From NCBI GenBank assembly GCA_016931995.1, contig JAFGDS010000090.1, positions 62,001 to 126,000 of the forward strand: a stretch of DNA of 64,000 nucleotides, in the 5' to 3' direction. Shown one piece after another: positions 28,570 through 37,583 of the stretch. The notes below the pieces were generated by a model. It was not told the DNA's origin. It made no database searches and saw only the letters and a program-made list of their open reading frames with translations. The DNA is from Pirellulales bacterium. Its GTDB lineage: Bacteria > Planctomycetota > Planctomycetia > Pirellulales > Thermoguttaceae. Both the position numbers and the translations under genes were made by a program. The stretch's first letter is position 1; every line of letters starts with the position of its first letter.

Positions 28570-28980
28570 CTACCCGCTCGCCTCGCGCTGGCGGATCAGC
28601 CGATCGAGCACGCCGTTGACGAACTGGGGGCTTTGGGCGGCGCCGAATCGCTTGGCCAGCTCGATGGCTTCGTCGATGGCCACGGCGGCGGGCGTTTCGC
28701 TCAAAAGAATCTCGTACGCGCCCAGCCGCAGCACGCACCGGTCCGTGACGGCCATGCGCTCCAGCGTCCAGTTTTCGGCCGACGCGGCGATTGCCTCGTC
28801 CAGCTCGCGCCGATTTTTGCGAACGCCCGCCACGAGCCCCCGGGCGAACTCCACCGCGTCCTCATCGACCAGGCGTCTCTGGATCCACTGGTCGCCGACG
28901 GCCGGATTGCCGCCGGGATTCAGATCGTCCTGATACAGGACCTGAATCGCGGCCTCGCGGGCATTGCGGCGTCGGGGCAT
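28570..28980 (-). CDS. nusB: Transcription antitermination factor NusB
   Basis: NusB binds boxA RNA with NusE (S10) to support antitermination, chiefly of rRNA operons. The 136-residue all-helical protein shows the family start [17 protein letters not shown] and the conserved [30 protein letters not shown] and FVNGVLDRL. It follows ribH, a common bacterial pairing, with a perfect 11-bp hairpin in the 60-nt gap. Confidence 0.95.
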   Translation of the reverse strand: MPRRRNAREAAIQVLYQDDLNPGGNPAVGDQWIQRRLVDEDAVEFARGLVAGVRKNRRELDEAIAASAENWTLERMAVTDRCVLRLGAYEILLSETPAAVAIDEAIELAKRFGAAQSPQFVNGVLDRLIRQREASG

Positions 28981-28999
28981 GGGGTCGGCTCTTCCATCT

Positions 29000-29025
29000 C
29001 CCCTCTCCCGCTTGCGGGAGAGGGG
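29000..29025. repeat. CCCCTCTCCCG palindrome between ribH and nusB
   Basis: Perfect 11-bp arms (29000-29010, 29015-29025) around a CTTG loop. The same family occurs at 34922-34947 and, degenerate, at about 44610-44630. In RNA it is a very stable stem, placed between two genes of one transcript. Confidence 0.8.
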
Positions 29026-29040
29026 TCGGGGGTGAGGGAG

Positions 29041-29544
29041 TTACCCTGGCAACTGCCGCAACAGGTCAATCATCTCCAGCGCCGCCTCGGCGCACTCGCT
29101 GCCCTTGTTGCCCACGCGGCTGTCGGGCTGGTCCTTGCCGGGCGTGCCGCGGGCGCCGCCGGACCGGGCAATCGCCTGCTCGAGCGTGTTGCACGTGAGC
29201 ACGCCAAAGATCACCGGCAGTCCGTGCCGGACGCCCAGGTCCATCAGGGCCAGGCTGACCGCGCGGTTGATGTGCGCGTCGTGCGTCGTCTCGCCGCGGA
29301 TCACCGCCCCGAGGCATATCACCGCGGCGTATTGGCCGCTGGTGACCAGGTGGCTCGCCGCAGCGGGAATCTCGAACGCGCCAGGCACCCAGGCGACGTC
29401 GATCTGGTCGTCGGCCACGCCCCGCTCGGCCAGCGTCGCCAACGCGCCGTGCAACAAACCCGACGTGATCGTCTCGTTGAATCGCGAGACGACCACGGCG
29501 ATGCGTCCGTCCGGTCGTGTGGGCTTTCCTTCGTACGTGTTCAC
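29041..29544 (-). CDS. ribH: 6,7-dimethyl-8-ribityllumazine synthase
   Basis: RibH makes the lumazine precursor of riboflavin and assembles into capsid-like shells in many bacteria. The 167-residue protein shows [30 protein letters not shown] and [15 protein letters not shown], all family hallmarks. The start is a GTG whose bases overlap the rho stop as GTGA, so its translation should depend on rho translation. No FMN riboswitch is visible and there is no room for one. Confidence 0.95.
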   Translation of the reverse strand: MNTYEGKPTRPDGRIAVVVSRFNETITSGLLHGALATLAERGVADDQIDVAWVPGAFEIPAAASHLVTSGQYAAVICLGAVIRGETTHDAHINRAVSLALMDLGVRHGLPVIFGVLTCNTLEQAIARSGGARGTPGKDQPDSRVGNKGSECAEAALEMIDLLRQLPG

Positions 29545-30989
29545 TTCAGGTTCATGCTCATCAGGAATTCGGCGTTCGTCTTGGTCTTGGCCAACCGGGT
29601 CACCAGCAACTCCATTGCCTCGGGCGGGTTCATTTCGTGCAGCACGCGGCGCAGGACGCACACGCGGCGGTGCTCCTCCGGGTCCATGAGCATCTCCTCG
29701 CGCCGGGTCCCGCTGCCGCTGATGTCGATGGCCGGCCAGATCCGCCGGTCGACCAGGCGGCGATCCAGCACGATCTCCAGGTTGCCCGTGCCCTTGAACT
29801 CCTCGAAAATCACCTGGTCCATCTTGCTGCCCGTGTCCACCAGGGCGGTGCCGATGATGGTGAGCGAGCCGCCTTCCTCGACCTTTCGGGCGGAGCCGAA
29901 GAATCGTTTGGGGCGTTGCAGGGCGTTGGCGTCGACGCCGCCGGAGAGCAGCTTGCCCGACTGGGGACATTCCGAGTTCCACGCCCTGGCCAAGCGCGTG
30001 ATCGAATCGAGGAAGATCAGCACGTCCGTGCCGAATTCGACCATCCGCTTGGCCTTTTCGAGGACCATGTCGGCGACCTGGATGTGCCGCGAGGCGGGCT
30101 CGTCGAACGTGGAGCTGATGACCTCGCAGTTGGCGCCCTTCACCTGCCGCTCCATGTCGGTCACTTCCTCGGGCCGTTCGTCGATCAGGAGCATGAAGAC
30201 GTACAGGTTGGGAAAGTTGGCCAGCGCGGCCTTGGCCATTTTTTGCAGCAGGATGGTCTTGCCTGCCCGCGGAGGGCTGACAATGAGCCCCCGCTGCCCA
30301 AATCCGACCGGCACGATCAGATCGACGACTCGGGTCTCGATATCCGCCGGGTCGTGCTCCATGATGACCCGCTGGTCCGGGTGCAACGGCGTCAGATCGT
30401 CGAAGAAGACCTTCTGCGCGAGCATGTTGGGATCCTGGTAGTTGATCGCCTCGACGCGCAGCAGGGCGAAATAGCGCTCGTTTTCCTTCGGCGGGCGGAT
30501 TTGGCCAGAGACGGTCGCCCCCGTGCGCAGCCCGAAGCGGCGGATCTGGCTGGGCGAGACATAGATGTCGTCCGGGCAGGAGAGGTAGTGGTAGTCGGGG
30601 CTGCGGAGGAATCCAAATCCGTCGGGCAGGATCTCCAGCGTCCCCTCGCCGTACATCAACCCGTTGAGCTTCACCCGCTCCTTCAGGATCCGGAAGATCA
30701 GGTCCTGGCGTTTGACTCCCTGGAAGTCGTTGAGGTTTTGGCGCCGGGCTTCTTCAATCAGCTCGGGCATCGACAGCCGCTGCAGCGCGGCGACGTTGGT
30801 GTCTTCCGACTGCCGGAGCTGCTCGAGCACTTCGTCGGCGGCCTGCTTGCCCCGGTCGCGTTCGACGGCCAGCTCCTCGGCCAGCGAGAGGGGCTCGTCG
30901 CCGCCGCCCCGCGACCGGGAGTCGTCCGATCGACGCCGGAACGTTCGTTCCGGCGGGCCAGGCCGGAAATCGGGGTCCTTGGATGCCAT
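29541..30989 (-). CDS. rho: Transcription termination factor Rho
   Basis: Rho is the hexameric RNA helicase that ends transcription. The 482-residue protein has a charged N-terminal extension of about 60 residues ([16 protein letters not shown]), then the helical and cold-shock RNA-binding domains ([19 protein letters not shown]). The ATPase has [11 protein letters not shown] (P-loop), [24 protein letters not shown] and the Q/R-loop [14 protein letters not shown] precedes the ATG. It sits between coaE and ribH. Confidence 0.97.
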   Translation of the reverse strand: MASKDPDFRPGPPERTFRRRSDDSRSRGGGDEPLSLAEELAVERDRGKQAADEVLEQLRQSEDTNVAALQRLSMPELIEEARRQNLNDFQGVKRQDLIFRILKERVKLNGLMYGEGTLEILPDGFGFLRSPDYHYLSCPDDIYVSPSQIRRFGLRTGATVSGQIRPPKENERYFALLRVEAINYQDPNMLAQKVFFDDLTPLHPDQRVIMEHDPADIETRVVDLIVPVGFGQRGLIVSPPRAGKTILLQKMAKAALANFPNLYVFMLLIDERPEEVTDMERQVKGANCEVISSTFDEPASRHIQVADMVLEKAKRMVEFGTDVLIFLDSITRLARAWNSECPQSGKLLSGGVDANALQRPKRFFGSARKVEEGGSLTIIGTALVDTGSKMDQVIFEEFKGTGNLEIVLDRRLVDRRIWPAIDISGSGTRREEMLMDPEEHRRVCVLRRVLHEMNPPEAMELLVTRLAKTKTNAEFLMSMNLK

Positions 30990-31150
30990 GATCTTGCTCC
31001 TCGAGACGGATGAGACTTGTTCGCGGGCACGCGGAAGGCGCCACGGTGGGAAGGGTGAAAAAGGGATCGGGATAGTTCCGCGCCGCCCGGCCGCGGATCG
31101 GTCGGGCCGCGCACGGCGCCGCCAGGGCGGGCGCGTCGAAGGGAGAGGGA

Positions 31151-31882
31151 TCAACCGACGAGGGTGTGCCAGACGTGCTCGATCTGAGCCTTCGTCCATT
31201 CCGGCGAATCGGAATTATCTATTATCACATCGGCGCGTCGGCGCTTTGAATCCAACGTTTTCTGCGCGGCCTCACGAGCCGCAAAACCCTCCTCGCTCCA
31301 ACCGCGCGACCTCGCCCGCGAAAGCCTCTTCTGCCGCGGCGCGTCGACAAAAACCAACGTATCGCAAAGTCGGTCCCAGCCGGCCTCGAGCAGAAGCGCC
31401 GCGTCGAGCACGGCGACGGTCTTGCCCTCGGCCACCAGCGATTGAATGCGTTGCTCAATCGCCTGGCCGATGGCCGGATGGGTCAACTGTTCCAGGTATT
31501 CTCGTTCCGTGCGCGCCTCGGGCGTGGCGGCGAAGACGATCTTGGCTAGCTTCGCCCGGTCGATGCGACCGTCCGGCCCCAAGATGCCCTCTCCCCAGCG
31601 CCGTCGCGCTGCCTCTTCTGTTTCCGCCAAACGCAACACGTCGTGCCCGGCGCGGTCCGCATCGAGCAGACCCGCGCCCAATTCGACCAACGCCTGGGCC
31701 ACCAGGCTCTTCCCGCTGGCCACGCCGCCAAGGATTCCGACGACGCGCAGGCGGCATTTCGCGCCGTCGCGGCGGCCGGAACCCGTTCGGCTCGACGGCG
31801 GTCTCTTCTTGCCCCCGGGATGACGATCTTCTCGTTCTTCCAAGGATCCGCCCCGCGCGCCATCACGACACGGCTTCGGCAT
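31151..31882 (-). CDS. coaE: Dephospho-CoA kinase
   Basis: CoaE phosphorylates dephospho-CoA in the last step of CoA synthesis. The P-loop [11 protein letters not shown], the [12 protein letters not shown] substrate segment and [15 protein letters not shown] identify it. The only ATG (31882) overlaps the polA 3' end by 20 nt and gives 243 residues with the P-loop at about residue 50, whereas in CoaE it normally starts near residue 8. Either the protein has a 40-residue basic extension, or translation begins at a non-ATG codon such as the TTG at about 31843. The overlap makes coupling to polA likely. Confidence 0.92.
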   Translation of the reverse strand: MPKPCRDGARGGSLEEREDRHPGGKKRPPSSRTGSGRRDGAKCRLRVVGILGGVASGKSLVAQALVELGAGLLDADRAGHDVLRLAETEEAARRRWGEGILGPDGRIDRAKLAKIVFAATPEARTEREYLEQLTHPAIGQAIEQRIQSLVAEGKTVAVLDAALLLEAGWDRLCDTLVFVDAPRQKRLSRARSRGWSEEGFAAREAAQKTLDSKRRRADVIIDNSDSPEWTKAQIEHVWHTLVG

Positions 31883-34772
31883 CCGCCCAATTCGGCCCGA
31901 CTTTCACATCGACCTTCAACGGCACGCTCAACGGCTCGACGCCGGCCATTTCCTCGGCGACCAACCGGCCCAGCGGCGACTGCCCTTCGGGCGGGACCTC
32001 GAAGATCAGTTCGTCGTGGATCTGAAGAAGTATTCGCGCCGGCGCATCCTCGCGCGCTAAACGCGCATGGATGGCGATCATGGCTTGCTTGATCAGATCC
32101 GCCGCCGAACCTTGGATCACCGTGTTGACGGCGGTTCGCTCGGCCAAGTTCCGTTGTCGCCCGGCATCCGCGCGGACCCCGCGGATGGCCCTTCGGCGAC
32201 CCAAGATGGTACTAACATACCCAGTTTGACGGCATTCCGCCAGTACCCGGCGCAAAAAACCCTCGATTCCCGGGTACCGCTCGAAGTAAGCATCGATAAA
32301 CGCCGCCGCCGCATCCTTCTCGATCCCCAACTGCCGGGCCAACCCAAACGGGCTCTGGCCGTACACCACCCCGAAGTTGACCGCCTTGGCCTCGCGGCGC
32401 ATCGCGGGCGTTACCTCTTCCAGGGGGACATGGTGGACCTCCGCCGCCACCCGGGCGTGGATGTCCTCGTCCCGGGCGAAGGCCGCCCGAAGCTGCTCGT
32501 CGCCGGAGAAATGGGCCAGCACCCGCAGCTCGATCTGGGAGTAGTCGACCGCCAGGAGCAGCCAGCCCGGCTCGCCCGGCACGAACGCCGAGCGGATGTC
32601 GCGTCCCTCGGCCGTGCGGACGGGGATGTTTTGCAGATTCGGATCGCTGGAGCTGAGCCGGCCCGTGGCCGTGACCACCTGGTTGAACGAGGCATGCACC
32701 CGGCCGGTCTCCGGAAAGATCATCTCCGGCAGCGCGTCGACGTACGTGCTCTTGAGCTTCGCGTATTGCCGGTACTCGCCGATCTTGGCCGGCAAGGGGT
32801 GCAGCGGGGCCAGCTCGGCCAGCACGTCGGCGTCGGTGCTCGGCCCCGTCTTCGTCTTCTTGACCACCGGCAGCTTCAATTCCTTAAACAGGATCTCCTG
32901 GAGCTGCTTGGGCGAGGCGATATTCAGCGGCCGCCCGGCCAGCTCGTGGATCTCCGCCTCAAGCGCTTCGACGCGCCGGCCGTAGCGCTCGCTCAGCTCG
33001 GCCAGGCGCCGCCGATCGACCGTGATCCCGTTGAACTCCAATTCGACCAGCACGTCGACCAGCGGCATTTCAACCTCGGTGAAAAGCCGTTCGAGGCCCT
33101 CCTCGGCCAGCCGCCGGGCGAGGATCGGCCGCAGCCGCCACGGCAAAAGCGCGTCCTCCGCGGCGTAGTCGCACACGGCCGCGATGGACACCTCGTCCAT
33201 CCGCTTCTGGTCCTTGCCGCGGCCGATGAGCTCGGTGATCTTGATCGTCGTGTGGTTCAGGTAGCGCTGGGCCAGGTCGTCGAGATTGTGGTTCCGCTCG
33301 CCCGCGTCCAAAAGGTAGCTGGCCACCATCGTGTCGAAGGCCGCGCCCGCCAGCCGAATGCCCGCCGCACGCAGCACGATCATGTCGTACTTCAGATTCT
33401 GGCCGATCTTCTCGACGTGGGGATCCTCCAGCACCGGCCGCAACGCGGCCAGCGTCGCCTCGGGCTCCAGCCGCGGCTCGCCCCGCGGCCCGCGGACCGG
33501 CAAATACCACGCTTCGTCGTCGTTCCAGGCGAACGAGCAGCCGACGATCTTGGCCCAACGCGGCCACAGGTGCGTCGTCTCCGTGTCGAGCGAGACGCAC
33601 TTCTGCTCGCGGAGTTGGTCGAGAAACGCGGCGAACTTGTCGGGGGCGTCAACGAGGTGGTACGTCGGGCCGGATAACGGTTCTGAAGGGGACAGTCCCA
33701 TTTTCGTGGAACGAAAATGGGGACAGTCCCCAGGGTGAAAATCGGGACTGTCTCCGGTCAGCTTGTCCCCGAAAAGCTTGTTGGCGAGGGTCTCGAACTG
33801 GGTGCGGAGGCTGCGGAAACCGAGTTCATCGAACAGCGCGAGCACGGTCTGGCGGTCGGCCTGGCCCACCTGCCCGCCGCGCCAGTCGATGGGCACGTCC
33901 ACGTCGTCCTTCAGCCGGACCAGCTCGCGGCTCAACAGGGCGGACGCGCGGCCTTCGAGCAGATTTTGCCGCCGCTTCGCGCCGGAAACCTCGCCCGCGT
34001 GGTCGAACACGGCGTCGAGCGTGCCGTAGCGGGCTAAAAGCTCCTGGGCCGCCTTCGGGCCAATCAGCGGAATGCCCGGCACGTTGTCCACCGAGTCGCC
34101 CACCAGGGCCTGAAAATCCACGACCTGCTCGGGCCGAATCCCCCACGCGGCCGCGAGCGCCTCGGCGTCGAACACCTCGTCGCGCCGGATGTTGTACAGC
34201 TTCACCCGATCCGTGATCAACTGGCGGCAGTCCTTGTCGCTGGTCACCACGAAGCACTGGCCCTCGCGCTGGTCGACCAGCCGGGCCATCGTCGCCATCA
34301 CGTCGTCCGCCTCGAACCGCGCGAGTCCCAACGCCGGAATTCCCAGGGCCGCCAGCGCGCGGTAGATGAGCGGAAACTGCGGGACCAGGTCCTCGGGCAT
34401 TTCCGCCCGATGGATCTTGTATTGGTCGTACATCGCGTGCCGAAATGTCCCGCCCGGCAGGTCCACCGCGCAGAAGAGGTAGTCCGGCTTCCGCTTTTCC
34501 AGAAGCGCGAACAAGTCGCGGACGAAGCCGTACACCGCCTGAACCGGTTGGCCCGCCGGGCTGGTCATCTCCGGCAGGGCGTGAAACACTTGATGGACCA
34601 GCGAGTGCGTGTCCACGACGTACACGGTTTTGTCCCGGAGCGTGTCCGGCGGGGGACTGGCCGTCGTGCAAACGGAGAGCGCCTCGACCGCCGCAGCCGG
34701 GCGGGGCCGAGCCGCCGGCGGCGACCCCGCTTCCATACCGGGCAGGAGCTTCTGGGCGGAACGCTTGGGCAT
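31863..34772 (-). CDS. polA: DNA polymerase I
   Basis: PolA fills gaps and removes primers. The 969-residue protein has all three domains. The 5'-3' exonuclease spans about 45-330 (VYVVDTHSLVHQVFHALPE, VDFQALVGDSVDNVPGI). The 3'-5' exonuclease is at about 370-560 with an intact VSLDTETTHLWP. The polymerase includes LLAVDYSQIELRVLAH, AKAVNFGVVYGQSPFGLA and ILLQIHDELIFEVP. A palindromic dispersed repeat has inserted in frame into the linker between the two exonuclease domains, adding about 25 residues around 338-363. A 40-residue Pro/Ala-rich N-terminal stretch precedes the exonuclease. A clear promoter lies at 34841-34868, and the gene starts the coaE-rho-ribH-nusB-ftsY row. Confidence 0.97.
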   Translation of the reverse strand: MPKRSAQKLLPGMEAGSPPAARPRPAAAVEALSVCTTASPPPDTLRDKTVYVVDTHSLVHQVFHALPEMTSPAGQPVQAVYGFVRDLFALLEKRKPDYLFCAVDLPGGTFRHAMYDQYKIHRAEMPEDLVPQFPLIYRALAALGIPALGLARFEADDVMATMARLVDQREGQCFVVTSDKDCRQLITDRVKLYNIRRDEVFDAEALAAAWGIRPEQVVDFQALVGDSVDNVPGIPLIGPKAAQELLARYGTLDAVFDHAGEVSGAKRRQNLLEGRASALLSRELVRLKDDVDVPIDWRGGQVGQADRQTVLALFDELGFRSLRTQFETLANKLFGDKLTGDSPDFHPGDCPHFRSTKMGLSPSEPLSGPTYHLVDAPDKFAAFLDQLREQKCVSLDTETTHLWPRWAKIVGCSFAWNDDEAWYLPVRGPRGEPRLEPEATLAALRPVLEDPHVEKIGQNLKYDMIVLRAAGIRLAGAAFDTMVASYLLDAGERNHNLDDLAQRYLNHTTIKITELIGRGKDQKRMDEVSIAAVCDYAAEDALLPWRLRPILARRLAEEGLERLFTEVEMPLVDVLVELEFNGITVDRRRLAELSERYGRRVEALEAEIHELAGRPLNIASPKQLQEILFKELKLPVVKKTKTGPSTDADVLAELAPLHPLPAKIGEYRQYAKLKSTYVDALPEMIFPETGRVHASFNQVVTATGRLSSSDPNLQNIPVRTAEGRDIRSAFVPGEPGWLLLAVDYSQIELRVLAHFSGDEQLRAAFARDEDIHARVAAEVHHVPLEEVTPAMRREAKAVNFGVVYGQSPFGLARQLGIEKDAAAAFIDAYFERYPGIEGFLRRVLAECRQTGYVSTILGRRRAIRGVRADAGRQRNLAERTAVNTVIQGSAADLIKQAMIAIHARLAREDAPARILLQIHDELIFEVPPEGQSPLGRLVAEEMAGVEPLSVPLKVDVKVGPNWADAEAVS
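33688..33755. repeat. GGGGACAGTCCC repeat inside polA
   Basis: Three copies of the core GGGAC(A/T)GTC(C/T)C are present, two of them in a hairpin whose inner stem is ATTTTCGT/ACGAAAAT (about 33699-33718). The insertion keeps the polA frame open and is translated. This motif family is known to me from several bacterial phyla as a dispersed palindrome; its mobiliser is not seen here. Confidence 0.82.
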
Positions 34773-34840
34773 GGCGGGTGGGCCAAGGACGAATCGGACG
34801 AGCCGGCCGCGCGGGGAGGCTCCCCACGCGGGACCGGTTC

Positions 34841-34868
34841 ATCCTAGAAGGGCCGCCCAGGGTGTCAA
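34841..34868 (-). promoter_or_regulatory. Sigma70-type promoter for polA
   Basis: Minus strand TTGACA (34868-34863), 16 nt, TAGGAT (34846-34841), about 62 nt of leader before the polA ATG. It probably drives the whole six-gene row, since no internal promoter is evident. Confidence 0.65.
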
Positions 34869-34921
34869 GGATCCGCGCCGATGCGACCGGCACGCTCCTT
34901 TGGGAGAGGTCGGCAACCAGG

Positions 34922-34947
34922 CCCCTCTCCCGCGGGTGGGAGAGGGG
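34922..34947. repeat. CCCCTCTCCC/GGGAGAGGGG palindrome
   Basis: Perfect 10-bp arms around GCGGGT in the 464-nt divergent gap between polA and the 35237 gene. The gap otherwise contains the two promoters and a C-rich stretch (34990-35030). Confidence 0.75.
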
Positions 34948-35042
34948 AGGATGCGGGAACGCCTGGCACTGGGAGGCTGGCGGGGCGGGCAGCCCCGGCC
35001 CTCAACCCCCGTCCCCCGCCCCTCCAATTCTGGGGGTTTTCG

Positions 35043-35071
35043 TTGACAGCCTTTTGGGGTCTATCTAGAAT
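35043..35071 (+). promoter_or_regulatory. Sigma70-type promoter for the coiled-coil membrane protein
   Basis: TTGACA (35043-35048), 17 nt, TAGAAT (35066-35071), with a leader of about 160 nt. A short inverted repeat TAGCACAG/CTGTGCAGC at about 35088-35103 falls near the expected transcript start and could be an operator or a leader hairpin. Confidence 0.65.
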
Positions 35072-35236
35072 CAATGTTTAGGGTGTTAGCACAGTCTGTG
35101 CAGCACGATCCGGTCTCATGCTCTCCTCGCCCGGCGCACCCGGCGGAGACAATTGAGAAGAGGCAATTCTCACCCGATGCACAAGCCGGGGTGACCCCCG
35201 CGGCACGGATCCCGGCTTGAAAGGAGCGGTTGACTC

Positions 35237-36646
35237 ATGGCGCGCGAAAACCAAGGGCTGCAATACGCCCTGATCGCCTTCGTCCTGCTGACGATCATCC
35301 TGGGGGTGACCACCTTCATCTTCTTCCGCCAGTATCAGCAGATGACCATCAAGGCGGACGCCAACGAGACCGAGGCCAAACGGCAGGAAGGCATTGCGCG
35401 GCTGGCGATGGCCGACGCCGAGAATCTCAAGACGATGATGGGCTTCGCTCCCGGCGACTCCTTGGACACGATCCAAGCGGAATTCAACAAGGACATGCTC
35501 GCCTACGCGGGCGACTATCCGGAGGACCGGTTCTACCATCGGGCGATCGCCCGGCTGGGCAAGGACCTCGCGGACGCGCGGAAGTCGCTCAACAACGAAC
35601 TGGCGACGGTCAAGGATCTCAAGAGCAAGCTCGTCGAGCTCAACGCCGTCACGGAAAAGCGGATCGAGCCCTTCAAGGTTAGCGCGGACCGCGCGGCCAA
35701 GGAGAAGGACGCGGAAGCCGCGAGATTCGCCACGGACCGCGACCGCATGAAGACCGACATGACCCAGCTTGACAAGGACCTCAAACAAACGCGACAGGAC
35801 TTCAACGCGCAAAACACGGAGCTGAAGACCGAAATAACCTCGCTCGGGACCGATCTAAAAGAGGCCCTTGACGCGTTGGCCACCCGCAACAAGATCATTC
35901 AGGACATCACTGATCCGAACCCCGACAGGTTCCTGGGCGAGGTCCGTTGGGTGAATCAGCAGCAGCGTCTGGTGTGGATCAATCTGGGCGAAGCGGATGC
36001 GCTGCCCCCGCAAACGACGTTTGGCGTGTTTCCCGCCGGCGCCCACGACATGGCGGAGACCGACCAGAAAGCAAAGATCGAGGTCACCCGGATCCTCGGC
36101 GCGCATCTGGCCGAGGCCCGGATCCTGGAAGACCGGCTGACCGAGCCGATCCTCCGCGGCGACAAGCTCTTCACGGCCGTCTGGACGATCGGCGAGAAGC
36201 GCCACTTCGCCTTGGCCGGCATATTCGATCTGGACAACAACGGCCAGAGCGATCGGGACCTCCTGCAAACCCTCATCGAGAGCAACGGCGGCGCGGTCGA
36301 CGCGAAGCAGGACGCCAACGGCGTCCGTCAGGGGGCGCTTGACGCCAACACGCGGTATCTCATCCTGGGCGAGCGCCCCGGCGAGACGGCCAGCGAAGAG
36401 GAGCACAAGGACTACCTCGACATCTGCAACGCCGCCAAGAAGCTCAAGATCGAAACCATCGCGGTCGAGACGTTCCTGGACCGGATGGGCTGGGCCAATC
36501 AGGTGCGGGTGCTCACCTACGGTCGGGGCGGCGGTCGTTCGTTCCCGGTTCCGCCGGACCCCGTGCCGCGCGTGTCGGGCAACAAGATCAGCGATCTGTT
36601 CAAACCCCGCGAACCCCCGCGCTCCAGCGGCGGCAGCACGTTCTAG
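35237..36646 (+). CDS. Membrane-anchored coiled-coil protein, conserved planctomycete type
   Basis: The 469-residue protein has one N-terminal membrane helix (residues 10-31, ALIAFVLLTIILGVTTFIFF). A long helical and coiled-coil section follows to about 225, with two blocks (ARLGKDLADARKSLNNELATV; MKTDMTQLDKDLKQTRQDFN). The C-terminal globular half (about 230-415) has VRWVNQQQRLVWINLGEADALPPQTTFGVF, which looks like a small beta barrel, and AGIFDLDNNGQSDRDLLQTLIESNGG. A disordered Pro/Arg/Gly tail ends the protein. AGGAG precedes the ATG. I know no function; the topology suggests an inner-membrane anchor with a periplasmic or paryphoplasmic coiled coil. It converges on bshB1. Confidence 0.75.
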   Translation: MARENQGLQYALIAFVLLTIILGVTTFIFFRQYQQMTIKADANETEAKRQEGIARLAMADAENLKTMMGFAPGDSLDTIQAEFNKDMLAYAGDYPEDRFYHRAIARLGKDLADARKSLNNELATVKDLKSKLVELNAVTEKRIEPFKVSADRAAKEKDAEAARFATDRDRMKTDMTQLDKDLKQTRQDFNAQNTELKTEITSLGTDLKEALDALATRNKIIQDITDPNPDRFLGEVRWVNQQQRLVWINLGEADALPPQTTFGVFPAGAHDMAETDQKAKIEVTRILGAHLAEARILEDRLTEPILRGDKLFTAVWTIGEKRHFALAGIFDLDNNGQSDRDLLQTLIESNGGAVDAKQDANGVRQGALDANTRYLILGERPGETASEEEHKDYLDICNAAKKLKIETIAVETFLDRMGWANQVRVLTYGRGGGRSFPVPPDPVPRVSGNKISDLFKPREPPRSSGGSTF

Positions 36647-36660
36647 TCCCGGACGCGCGT

Positions 36661-36724
36661 GTGCCACTGGCTGTGCCAGTGCGGAAATCCGCGCGCTCCT
36701 CAGCACTGGCGTAGCCAGTGGCAC
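36661..36724. terminator. Head-to-head CACTGGC palindrome pair between convergent genes
   Basis: The 22-nt arms 36661-36682 and 36703-36724 are inverted, and each is a palindrome around CACTGGC/GCCAGTG. They fill the 79-nt gap and abut the bshB1 stop codon, so they are well placed as a bidirectional terminator. No T-tract is present. Confidence 0.55.
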
Positions 36725-36725
36725 T

Positions 36726-37454
36726 CTACGCAGGGAATAGCCACCCCATCAGGTCCGACGTGCCCAGAGCCGTGGGGCTGCCCAACGCCTCGCCGGCGGC
36801 GAAGCCGGCCGCCATGCCCTGCTGCCGGGCGAAGACGCGGAAGCGTTCGATCATTTCGGGTCGGTGGGCAAACTGGCTCTCGTAGCAGGCGATCGCCGCG
36901 ATCTTTTTCTCCAACGCGTCGCCGATGTCGAACACCAGCGCGTTGGCCGGCGCCGGCGCAAGCCCGCCGAACACCAGATAGTACCACAACAGCCGCGAGA
37001 CGCGATGGGGCGCAAGCCCCCCGAATTGATCCTCCCACTTCACCAGGCGCGACGAGAAGACCGCGGCCTCGGTCAGAATCGCGGCCTGCCGATGGTCGGG
37101 CGAGGCCATGGGCGTGCCCTCGCCAAGCCCCAGCACGAGCCGCGGACGCCATCGCCGCAGCTCGGTGGCGAGCTTCGCGCGGCCCTCGAAGGTGTCGAAG
37201 AGCCGTCGGTTAGGCAAATCCAGCGTGATCCGGAACGCGGCGCCGAGCACGTCCGCCGCCCGGCGGGCTTCCTCCAGCCGGATTTCGACGCCGGCGGAGC
37301 CCGGCGTGGGTTCTCCGTCCGTCAGGTCGATGATCCCCACACGATAACCCTGTTGGACGAGCCGGGCCAACGTGCCGCCGCAGCCGATCTCCACGTCGTC
37401 CGGATGCGCCCCCACGGCGATCACGTCGACGGGGACGGGATGGATGTCTGTCAT
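36726..37454 (-). CDS. bshB1: BshB1-like N-acetylglucosaminyl-malate deacetylase
   Basis: The 242-residue protein belongs to the PIG-L/LmbE deacetylase family. The zinc site reads [19 protein letters not shown], with the later catalytic region [11 protein letters not shown] supplying the second His. [22 protein letters not shown] is typical of the BshB1 branch, which deacetylates GlcNAc-malate in bacillithiol synthesis. No bshA or bshC gene is near, so the substrate is inferred from similarity; other LmbE deacetylations remain possible. The chosen ATG gives [15 protein letters not shown]; the longer frame adds unconserved residues. Confidence 0.82.
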   Translation of the reverse strand: MTDIHPVPVDVIAVGAHPDDVEIGCGGTLARLVQQGYRVGIIDLTDGEPTPGSAGVEIRLEEARRAADVLGAAFRITLDLPNRRLFDTFEGRAKLATELRRWRPRLVLGLGEGTPMASPDHRQAAILTEAAVFSSRLVKWEDQFGGLAPHRVSRLLWYYLVFGGLAPAPANALVFDIGDALEKKIAAIACYESQFAHRPEMIERFRVFARQQGMAAGFAAGEALGSPTALGTSDLMGWLFPA

Positions 37455-37583
37455 GGCGCAAGTCAACTCGAAGCGGGTCGCGACGCGCCTGGACGCCGCT
37501 GCTGGCTCGCCCAGACGTCGGCCTGGCTCGGTAAGCTTATCCAACCATGCACGGCGGGGCAAGTCGGCCGTGGCGTCCCATGG

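Noticed and set aside
29500-29600. FMN riboswitch for ribH
   Set aside because: The ribH start overlaps the rho stop, so no untranslated leader exists.
32067-33677. 536-codon plus-strand frame opposite polA
   Set aside because: It lies wholly inside the polymerase and exonuclease domains of polA and has no start signal or family motif.
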